Source: Pseudomonadota bacterium
GTDB taxonomy: Bacteria > Pseudomonadota > Gammaproteobacteria > JAKAQQ01
DNA: 5,588 nucleotides
Assembly: GCA_021852325.1 (NCBI GenBank)
Contig: JAJZNM010000001.1
Span: 1 to 5,588, forward strand
Reading direction: 5' to 3'
In this document: piece after piece, positions 1 through 5,588 of the stretch
How positions within the stretch are numbered: position 1 is the stretch's first letter
Layout of the letters: every line of letters begins with the position of its first letter
The notes under the pieces: generated by a model
The model's database searches: none
What the model saw: the letters and a program-made list of their open reading frames with translations, nothing else
What the model was told of the DNA's origin: nothing
Made by a program: the position numbers and the translations under genes

Positions 1-1
1 C

Positions 2-2362
2 CATCTCAAGCGCGGGACACAGGCGGAAGCCCTTTGCCGGCGTACGGACCAGGAAGCGTTCGACCGTGGCGAGCCGATCGTCAACATCGAGTTTCTGGCG
101 GAACATGCCTCCGGTGAGGATGCCCCTTTTGAAGTTCATAAGATCCCGATCCGGGGTCCGAACCAGGAATGGCTCGGATTGATCGGTGTGATCCGGGGTT
201 GGCAAAAGGCGCGGGTCCCATCCGGTGACTCGGCGCGGCCACTCCAGGCGATCGGCCCGGCCTCGGATTTTGGCCAGCTCGTCGCCACGCTGGAGCGGGA
301 ATCTGCTGCTGCGCGTTGGGCAGAGGTCGGACAGCATCTCAACCGGCCGATTTTTATCCTGGAGGGACAGGAACTCTTGATCGTGGCCTGCAATGATGCA
401 GCCGCTTCCCTCACGGGATCTCCACGAGAGACCTGGGTCGGGAAATCTTTCGCTGCCGTGTTCACGGACCTCGAACTCCGGGACCGGTCGGGTTCCGCCT
501 GGCGCACCCGCGCCACGCTCCATTCGGTGCGAGGCGAGGAGCGGCCGGTTGTTGTCGAGTTCAAGAAAATCGAACGATCGGCGGGAATCTGGGGATTCGC
601 CGTGGTCGACAATCTGTCCTCCCAAAACCGTCGTGAGTCGCATTGGCGGGAACAGCATTTCCACGACTGGCGCACCGGACTGCCCGGGCGGACGCTCTGG
701 GGGGAGCGTCTCAGGGATCGTCTGGGCGCACAGCAGGTGACGGGGGAATCCGGGGCACTCGTCCTGGTCGAAGTCGAGGATTCCCACGCCGCCCTCGATG
801 CGGATGGATTTGACCATTGGGACCGCCTGCTCCAGTCGGTTGCGGCACGGATCCGGGCGCTCGCCTCCCCCGAAGACCTGGTCGGCGTGGTCCGGGAGCG
901 TGTGTTCGGGATCTACATGCCGGGACCGGTTTCGCACGAGGACCTTGAGGTTTTCGGGTTGCGTCTCGTGGAAGCGCTCGGTCGGCCACACGTGGTGGAT
1001 GGTTTTGAAATCCGAGGGTTGTCGGTGCGCGCCGGCATCACGAGGGTCACGCATGCCGATCTCACGCTCGATGCCCTCGTAAACCAGGCTGAACTCGCCC
1101 TCCGGGAAGCACGGAAAACCGCAAAGGCAGTGGTCCACTTTGTGGACGAACTGAGTTTTGAACGGGTGGCTGAGCTCCGGATCCGGGAAGCCTTCGGCCA
1201 GGCGCTCCGGGCGTGCAAGCCCTTTCTCGTCTACCAGCCGATCGTCGACATGGCCCAGGGCACACTCTTCGGGTTCGAGGGCCTGATCCGCTGGCGAGAA
1301 GACGAGCATCATCAGCGCTCGGCCGACGAGTTCATCGGGATCGTTGAATCCGATCCCGCGCTCGCACGTGAACTCGGCCAGTTCGTGCTGATGGCGGCTG
1401 CCGACCATATCGAGCAATGGTCCGCGCTCGGGTTCGAGGGCGCGCTCATGATCAATATCGGGGTGAACCATTTCCTGTCGGAACATTTCCTGAATGATGT
1501 CGGCGAGGCGCTAGAGCGCGTGACCCGCGACCGGGACCGGCTCGTCATCGAGATCACGGAAACCGGTCCGTTCACGGACCTCGGACGCGCGCGGGTCGTC
1601 ACCGAGACCCTCCAGTCCTGGGGCGTGCGGGTGCTCCTCGACGATTTTGGAACGGGCAACGCCTCCATGGTGCACCTGCACCAGCTGCCCGTGAATGGCA
1701 TCAAGATCGAGAAGCGTTTCGTCCAGGATCTCCTCCAGGATGACAAAGCGCTCTGGATCGTCAGCTCGCTCCTGCTCCATGCGCAAAGTCAGGGTCTCAT
1801 CGTGATTGCGGAAGGCGTCGAAAATGACAGTGTGGGGACACTGCTCCTCGAACTCGGTTGCCACCTGGCTCAGGGGTATTACATCGCCCGTCCGCTCATG
1901 GCCTGGGATATCCCGAACTGGCTCGCCAAATGGACCCCGCCATCGCGCTGGCGCCGTCGCCGCATGCGTCCCTGGCCGCTCACCAACCTGGATGGCATGG
2001 CGGCCGGGTTTTCACACCTGCGCTGGGTCGAGGAGATCCGCCATGCCCTGGTTGCGGAGGGGGATCATGCCCAGAAACTCATCGCCATGTGCGATCGCAC
2101 CTCAGACGACCAGTGCCGGCTCGGCTCCTGGCTGCGGCATGCGCTACCGGCTGGTCGGTTGGAGCCGATGTCGCTCCTGCCACGCATCGCACGGCTCCAT
2201 GAGGGGATCCACGCACAGGGCGTTGAGACCCTGGCCGAGCTCAGGCGCGGGGATCGCAAAGGGGCGCTCAGGCATGTCGAGGAGCAGATGGCGGAGCCCA
2301 CTCACGAACTCCTGGGCCTGCTCGTCTCCGCCCTGACCGAAAACGATCACCTACAAGCCTGA
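2..2362 (+). CDS. PAS-GGDEF(degenerate)-EAL-CZB cyclic-di-GMP phosphodiesterase, 5' end outside window
   Basis: Probable c-di-GMP phosphodiesterase, hydrolysing c-di-GMP to pGpG in the cytoplasm. The frame is open from base 2 with no stop, so the true start lies upstream; 786 residues are visible, numbered here from base 2. Residues 1-66 are the end of a PAS domain (FEVHKIPIRG, then LGLIGVIRG). Residues about 112-207 form a second PAS-like domain. A GGDEF domain starts at HDWRTGLPGR (221-230), but its signature is replaced by RERVF (298-302), so cyclase activity is not expected. The EAL domain spans about 395-645. The expected metal and catalytic residues are present: E426 (in EGL instead of EAL), N485, E517, D547-D548 in DDFGTG, K568, E604 and E607 in AEGVE, and Q624. 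KID is changed to KIE. After an Arg-rich linker, residues about 665-775 look like a CZB zinc-binding domain: H672, C705, H733, H737. No transmembrane segment is seen in the visible part. The domain calls are firm except CZB, which rests on ligand spacing. Confidence 0.9.
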   Translation, partial: HLKRGTQAEALCRRTDQEAFDRGEPIVNIEFLAEHASGEDAPFEVHKIPIRGPNQEWLGLIGVIRGWQKARVPSGDSARPLQAIGPASDFGQLVATLERESAAARWAEVGQHLNRPIFILEGQELLIVACNDAAASLTGSPRETWVGKSFAAVFTDLELRDRSGSAWRTRATLHSVRGEERPVVVEFKKIERSAGIWGFAVVDNLSSQNRRESHWREQHFHDWRTGLPGRTLWGERLRDRLGAQQVTGESGALVLVEVEDSHAALDADGFDHWDRLLQSVAARIRALASPEDLVGVVRERVFGIYMPGPVSHEDLEVFGLRLVEALGRPHVVDGFEIRGLSVRAGITRVTHADLTLDALVNQAELALREARKTAKAVVHFVDELSFERVAELRIREAFGQALRACKPFLVYQPIVDMAQGTLFGFEGLIRWREDEHHQRSADEFIGIVESDPALARELGQFVLMAAADHIEQWSALGFEGALMINIGVNHFLSEHFLNDVGEALERVTRDRDRLVIEITETGPFTDLGRARVVTETLQSWGVRVLLDDFGTGNASMVHLHQLPVNGIKIEKRFVQDLLQDDKALWIVSSLLLHAQSQGLIVIAEGVENDSVGTLLLELGCHLAQGYYIARPLMAWDIPNWLAKWTPPSRWRRRRMRPWPLTNLDGMAAGFSHLRWVEEIRHALVAEGDHAQKLIAMCDRTSDDQCRLGSWLRHALPAGRLEPMSLLPRIARLHEGIHAQGVETLAELRRGDRKGALRHVEEQMAEPTHELLGLLVSALTENDHLQA

Positions 2363-3076
2363 TCCGGATCCCGCCGCAACAACGGTGAAGCGCAGGCAGG
2401 CGTGCCCCACGAGTTCCGCGACACCCTGGTCTCCGGGTTCGAGCGGGCCCACACCCGCCGGGGTTCCGGTGAAGAGCAGATCTCCGGCTTCGAGCCGGTC
2501 ATAGCGCGACAGCTCACTCACGAGCTGCTCGATCGACCAGATCATCTGTGCCGAGGTTGCCTCCTGTCGGAGCTCGCCGTTGACCGTGAGCCTGAGGTGC
2601 CACGGCTTCACGGTCGGCACGGCTCGGGTGGCCGGAAGCAGCGCCGAGCAGGGTGCCGATCCCGTGAAGCTTTTGGCGAGCTCCCAGGGCTGCCCCTTCT
2701 GCTTGAGCGCGTTCTGAAGGTCGCGCCGGGTGAGATCGAGCCCCACGGCGTAACCGAACACATGGTGCGAGACCACTTCAGGAGCAAGGTTCCGCCCTCC
2801 ACTTTTGAGCGCAACCACGAGTTCGACCTCGTGATGGAAATTGGAGGTTTCCGGGGGATAGGGAACCGGTCCATCATCGGTCACGAGGGCATGGGTGGGC
2901 TTCATGAAGAAGCACGGCCGGCCGGCCGGGTCGGATCCCATCTCGCGGACATGATCGGCGTAGTTGCGCCCGACACAATAGATGGATCGGACCGGGAAGC
3001 GTTCCGTGGAACCCAGGATCGGCAGGGATCGGATGGTCGGAGGGGAGAGGGCGTAGGCGTGTTTCGGCATGGACAT
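2351..3076 (-). CDS. Fumarylacetoacetate hydrolase (FAH) family protein
   Basis: A 241-residue single-domain FAH-fold enzyme, close in size to the acylpyruvase/YcgM type (about 220 residues). Such enzymes cleave C-C bonds in acylpyruvates, or act as oxaloacetate decarboxylase/tautomerase, using Mg or Mn; the substrate cannot be read from sequence. Visible family motifs are IYCVGRNYADH (32-42), PCFFMKP (54-60), the acidic metal ligands E83 and E85 in HHEVEL, and GYAVGLDLTRRDLQ (108-121) with the third ligand D114. KSFTG (135-139) and FTGTPAGVGPL (202-212) complete the set. The open frame extends further upstream, but that part is the pyrophosphatase gene read in another frame, so I start at the ATG at 3076. 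A weak GAGA lies about 8 bases before it; the ATG at 3070 is the alternative. The start follows the upstream stop by 19 bases, implying co-transcription. The 3' end overlaps the convergent PDE gene by 12 bases. Confidence 0.88.
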   Translation of the reverse strand: MSMPKHAYALSPPTIRSLPILGSTERFPVRSIYCVGRNYADHVREMGSDPAGRPCFFMKPTHALVTDDGPVPYPPETSNFHHEVELVVALKSGGRNLAPEVVSHHVFGYAVGLDLTRRDLQNALKQKGQPWELAKSFTGSAPCSALLPATRAVPTVKPWHLRLTVNGELRQEATSAQMIWSIEQLVSELSRYDRLEAGDLLFTGTPAGVGPLEPGDQGVAELVGHACLRFTVVAAGSGSGL

Positions 3077-3095
3077 GGATGGGTCTCGAGGGGAT

Positions 3096-3806
3096 CTACC
3101 CCGACCGAGGGTCGGTGGGATCGGGATGGGGACGGAGATCATAATACTCAAAGCGGCCCTCTCGCCTGACACGGTCGCCGCCGGTGAATCCGACCGGTGC
3201 TGAAAAGAGGGGGCCGGCATGGACAAACGTATGGAACTCACCCCGCTCACCTGCCGGGTCGACCTCCAGGGGAAGATCGGACAGAAAGGACCGGTCGAAT
3301 GGACGGCCTGCGAACTCGGCAGCCAGCTGCTCGGTATCCACACAGACGACGACGGCCTCAAAGCCCTGGTCGATGAAATCCAGAGCAAGCCTCCGGGTCT
3401 CCTGGCCCCAGAGCGGGAACTCGCCCTGCATCCCGACCAGAGCGAGCTGCCGTTCGCGATAGACACGGATGTCTTCCAGAAACAGGTCGCCAAAGGCCAC
3501 CCGGCCGATACCCTGGGCCTCGTAGCCCAGAAGTCGTTCACGCATCCGGTCCTCGTATTCGTCCTGCCCGCCTTGTGCGGTGAGATAGACCTTGTCAAGG
3601 GGCAGCCCAAGTGCCTCGGCCTGGCGGTCGAGGAGCGTCTCGCGCACTCCATGCATCGCGATGCGACGGTATTCGCGGGTCACGGTCGTGAGCAAGCGTG
3701 TGACACGGAACGCGTGCCCGCGGCGCAGGGCGGCGAGCGCCAGGACGGAATCCTTCCCGCCCGAAAAAGACAGTACCAAGGGTTCGGAACCGGATGCTCG
3801 CTGCAC
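3096..3806 (-). CDS. PP-loop ATP pyrophosphatase, Dph6/MJ0570-like (diphthine--ammonia ligase family)
   Basis: Adenine-nucleotide alpha-hydrolase-fold protein of about 236 residues, near the usual size of the single-domain MJ0570/Dph6 family. Family members activate a carboxylate or similar group with ATP, releasing pyrophosphate; eukaryotic and archaeal Dph6 amidates diphthine on EF2. Bacteria have no diphthamide, so the bacterial substrate is unknown. Visible motifs are the PP-loop SGGKDS (15-20), HGVRETLLDRQ, VAFGDLFLEDIRVYRE, EFPLWGQ, GFEAVVVCVD, and the C-terminal GERGEFHTFVHAGPLF, the family's second signature. The open frame reaches an ATG at 3893, but that would overlap uvrD by about 85 bases and add residues with no family match. 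I prefer the GTG at 3806, two bases after the uvrD stop, which leaves 14 residues before the PP-loop. No good ribosome-binding site precedes it (an AGG lies 17-19 bases back), so translational coupling to uvrD is likely. A CTG at 3812 overlapping the stop is possible. Confidence 0.85.
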   Translation of the reverse strand: MQRASGSEPLVLSFSGGKDSVLALAALRRGHAFRVTRLLTTVTREYRRIAMHGVRETLLDRQAEALGLPLDKVYLTAQGGQDEYEDRMRERLLGYEAQGIGRVAFGDLFLEDIRVYRERQLALVGMQGEFPLWGQETRRLALDFIDQGFEAVVVCVDTEQLAAEFAGRPFDRSFLSDLPLEVDPAGERGEFHTFVHAGPLFSAPVGFTGGDRVRREGRFEYYDLRPHPDPTDPRSG

Positions 3807-3808
3807 GA

Positions 3809-5588
3809 TCAGGAGTCGATCGCCTGAAGGCGTGCCAGCTCCCAGACCAGCCACTTGGCGCCTCCGCCCTCGAAGCGGACATGGATCCGGCACTGGGTAC
3901 CGCTGCCCTCATGGTTCAGGACCACGCCTTCGCCAAAGCGCGGGTGACGCACCCTCTGGCCAACCGTCACCGGAAGACCCGGATCCGGGTTCGGAACCCG
4001 ATGTGGGATCTGCGATGGAGCCTTGCGGGCCAGGATCCGGGGTTCTCCGGAATCGAGATGCCCGGGGGGGATCTCGAGCAGGAAACGTGAGGGCAGGGTG
4101 TCGAGATAATGGCCATGGAGCCGCCTCCGGCGTGCACGCGTGAGGTAGAGGCGCCGTTTGGCGCGGGTGATGCCCACATAGAAGAGGCGGCGTTCCTCTT
4201 CCAGTCCGCCCGGAGCCTCCGCGGCCCGGCTGTGCGGGAGCAAGCCCTCTTCAAGGCCGGTGATGAAGACCGTATGGAACTCAAGGCCTTTTGCAGCGTG
4301 CAGACTCATGAGCTGGATCTCACCGGACTCCTCCCGGCCGGATCCGGGTTCGCTCGCGAGTGCCATCTGGCCAAGAAAGCTTTGGAGACGGGCAAACGCC
4401 GTAGGCTCCGCTCCCGCCTCCGCCATCTCTGGGTCGGGTTCGTACCCGGCGGCAGCATTGACCAGCTCGGCCAGGCTTTCGATCCGGGTCGCTGCCCGCA
4501 GGGGGTCGTCGGCCTGGTAGAACTCCGGAAGGCCGCTCAGGGCGATCACGCGTTCCACCTGCTCCGGGAGATCGAGTGGGCGGATCGTCTCACGCATCCC
4601 GGCGAGAAGCTCGAGAAATCGGCGCAGTTGGCGGGTGCTGCGATCGTCTGGGGCCGAAGCCGATTGGGTGAGGGTGAGTGCCGCGGCGGCCAGCGATACT
4701 CCCCCCTGGCGTGCACGCTCCCGAACTCGTTCGAAGGTCTTCTCGCCGAGACCGCGCGTCGGTACATTGAAGACACGCTCGAAGGCCGGATCGTTGTCGA
4801 AATCCGCCATGAGCCGCAGGTAGGCCAGCGTGTCCTTGATCTCACTGCGCTCGAAGAAACGGACGCCTCCATAGATCCGGTAGGGGATCTCGTGGCGAAC
4901 CAGTGATTCCTCAATCACGCGGGACTGGGCATTGGACCGGTACAGGACCGCGATCGTGTCCGCAGTCTGCCCCGCCGAGAGTGCCTGCTGGATCCCGGTG
5001 ACGATGTAATCCGCTTCTTCAAGCTCATCGTCTGCGGTGAAGCTGATCGGACGTTCACCGGTTTCGGATGCGGTCCAGAGGGTTTTCCCGAGCCGCGACG
5101 GGTTGTGGGCGATGAGCGCATTGGCCGCGGACAGGATGGCACCACTCGAGCGGTAGTTCTGCTCGAGCCGGATCACGCGTGTTCCTTCATAATCCTTGGA
5201 AAACCGAAGTACATGCTCGACGCGCCCTCCACGCCAGCCATAGATCGCCTGATCATCGTCGCCCACCACGAACGGGTTGCCCTGATCCCCGGTCAGGGTA
5301 CGGAACCAGAGATACTGGAGCGTGTTCGTGTCCTGGAACTCGTCGACGAGGAGCTCCCGGAATCGGGACCGGTAGGATTCGAGGAGCGTGGGGTGTGCCT
5401 GCCAGAGATCGTGACAGCCAAACAGAAGCTCCGCAAAATCAGTTGCCCCGAGACTCCGGAGCTTCCGTTCGTATCCTTGGTAGAGTTCGAGGAGGGCAGG
5501 ATCTTCCTGGCCGCCACCCGCGGGAACCTGGCTCGCCCGCAATCCCGCATCCTTTTTCTGGTTGATATACCACTGGGCGAGTGCCGGG
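3809..5588 (-). CDS. uvrD: DNA helicase II (UvrD/PcrA family, SF1A), 5' end outside window
   Basis: ATP-dependent 3'-5' DNA helicase, normally acting in nucleotide-excision and mismatch repair. 592 residues are visible; the frame stays open to the right edge, reading QWYINQKKDAGL just inside it, which matches about residue 130-140 of E. coli UvrD. The N-terminal piece with Walker A is therefore outside, and the full protein would be about 730 residues (E. coli UvrD is 720). Motifs in order: DEFQDT (Walker B, 5327-5344), VVGDDDQAIYGWRG (about 5230-5270), LEQNYRSS (about 5145-5170), LMSLHAAKGLEF (about 4275-4312) and RRLFYVGITRAKRRL (about 4150-4195). The 2B-region stretch SGLPEFYQADD is UvrD-like. 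The C-terminus, VGQRVRHPRFGEG through KWLVWELARLQ, is the Tudor-like domain of UvrD/PcrA that binds RNA polymerase. Rep normally lacks a clear match there, so UvrD is preferred. The stop lies two bases before the chosen start of the pyrophosphatase gene. Confidence 0.93.
   Translation of the reverse strand, partial: PALAQWYINQKKDAGLRASQVPAGGGQEDPALLELYQGYERKLRSLGATDFAELLFGCHDLWQAHPTLLESYRSRFRELLVDEFQDTNTLQYLWFRTLTGDQGNPFVVGDDDQAIYGWRGGRVEHVLRFSKDYEGTRVIRLEQNYRSSGAILSAANALIAHNPSRLGKTLWTASETGERPISFTADDELEEADYIVTGIQQALSAGQTADTIAVLYRSNAQSRVIEESLVRHEIPYRIYGGVRFFERSEIKDTLAYLRLMADFDNDPAFERVFNVPTRGLGEKTFERVRERARQGGVSLAAAALTLTQSASAPDDRSTRQLRRFLELLAGMRETIRPLDLPEQVERVIALSGLPEFYQADDPLRAATRIESLAELVNAAAGYEPDPEMAEAGAEPTAFARLQSFLGQMALASEPGSGREESGEIQLMSLHAAKGLEFHTVFITGLEEGLLPHSRAAEAPGGLEEERRLFYVGITRAKRRLYLTRARRRRLHGHYLDTLPSRFLLEIPPGHLDSGEPRILARKAPSQIPHRVPNPDPGLPVTVGQRVRHPRFGEGVVLNHEGSGTQCRIHVRFEGGGAKWLVWELARLQAIDS
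3978..4000. repeat. Two overlapping perfect palindromes inside uvrD
   Basis: CCCGGATCCGGG at 3978-3989 is a perfect 12-base palindrome. It overlaps CGGGTTC-G-GAACCCG at 3986-4000, a perfect inverted repeat with 7-base arms around one base. They encode the Pro-rich linker (VPNPDPG) before the C-terminal Tudor-like domain of UvrD. Bases 3979-3993 recur exactly at 4338-4352 in another reading frame. The 12-mer at 3987-3998 recurs at 3780-3791 in the pyrophosphatase gene, also in another frame. The arms are too tightly spaced for a normal RNA hairpin loop and no T-tract follows, so this is not a terminator. It may be only a by-product of a GATCCGG-rich composition. Confidence 0.5.
4338..4352. repeat. 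Second copy of a 15-base word shared with 3979-3993
   Basis: The word CCGGATCCGGGTTCG occurs here and at 3979-3993. In uvrD the upstream copy (here) encodes EPGS and the other encodes NPDP, because the two are 359 bases apart and thus in different codon phases. The identity is at DNA level and does not come from a protein repeat. The core CCGGATCCGG is a 10-base palindrome that also occurs at about 1177-1187 in the PDE gene. Confidence 0.45.

Noticed and set aside
179..181. TTG as the start of the PDE gene
   Set aside because: The frame continues upstream to base 2 and encodes a convincing end of a PAS domain, so TTG at 179 is an internal Leu codon and the gene starts outside the window.
136..675. 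Open frame (179 codons) on the - strand
   Set aside because: Antisense to the PAS-coding part of the PDE gene; its translation is Arg/Ser-rich and without domain character.
2361..2370. GATCCGGATC palindrome as a terminator at the convergent junction
   Set aside because: The arms are only 5 bases with no loop, and no T-run follows on either strand, so it cannot form a standard intrinsic terminator.
2402..3169. Long open frame (255 codons) on the + strand
   Set aside because: It lies antisense to the FAH gene, whose protein shows all family motifs. The antisense translation has no recognisable domain and reflects high GC and few stop codons.
3077..3652. N-terminal extension of the FAH protein upstream of 3076
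   Set aside because: The extension is the pyrophosphatase gene read in a different frame; it has no FAH or domain-like sequence, and family members start shortly before the IYCVGRNY motif.
3219..3827. Open frame (202 codons) on the + strand
   Set aside because: Antisense to the PP-loop pyrophosphatase with its SGGKDS and GEFHTFV motifs; a compositional shadow.
4109..4906. Long open frame (265 codons) on the + strand
   Set aside because: Antisense to the well-supported UvrD helicase; its translation matches no family I recognise.
1..5588. Mobile element, CRISPR array, phage or defence island
   Set aside because: No transposase, integrase, direct-repeat array, attachment site or defence-gene motif was seen; all four genes are typical chromosomal families with similar composition.

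Overview
The window is gene-dense, GC-rich proteobacterial chromosome, most likely from a gammaproteobacterium. The helicase at the right edge resembles enterobacterial UvrD through its Tudor-like C-terminus, and the left gene is a PAS-GGDEF-EAL signalling protein typical of environmental Proteobacteria. I cannot name a genus. There are no mobile elements, tRNA or rRNA genes, CRISPR arrays or phage genes, and no non-coding stretch longer than about 20 bases, so this looks like core chromosome.

Layout. From the left edge to 2362 (+ strand) runs the 3' part of a multidomain cyclic-di-GMP protein: end of one PAS domain, a second PAS-like domain, a GGDEF domain that has lost its signature, an EAL phosphodiesterase domain that keeps its metal and catalytic residues, and a C-terminal segment I read as a chemoreceptor zinc-binding (CZB) domain. 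From the right edge back to 2351 (- strand) run three tightly packed genes in the order uvrD (5' end outside the window), a PP-loop ATP pyrophosphatase of the Dph6/MJ0570 type, and a fumarylacetoacetate-hydrolase-family enzyme. Spacings are 2 and 19 bases, so they probably form one transcription unit whose promoter lies outside the window. The two units converge and overlap tail to tail by 12 bases at 2351-2362.

How the genes work together. The left gene probably degrades c-di-GMP under control of PAS signals and zinc or redox state. The - strand genes combine DNA repair (UvrD) with two enzymes of uncertain substrate, and co-transcription is the only evident link between them. No strong case for a wholly new system is visible. 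The points most worth a second look are the EAL-CZB fusion with a dead GGDEF domain, the orphan Dph6-like enzyme downstream of uvrD, and a marked excess of GATC and GGATCC words across both strands and all genes.
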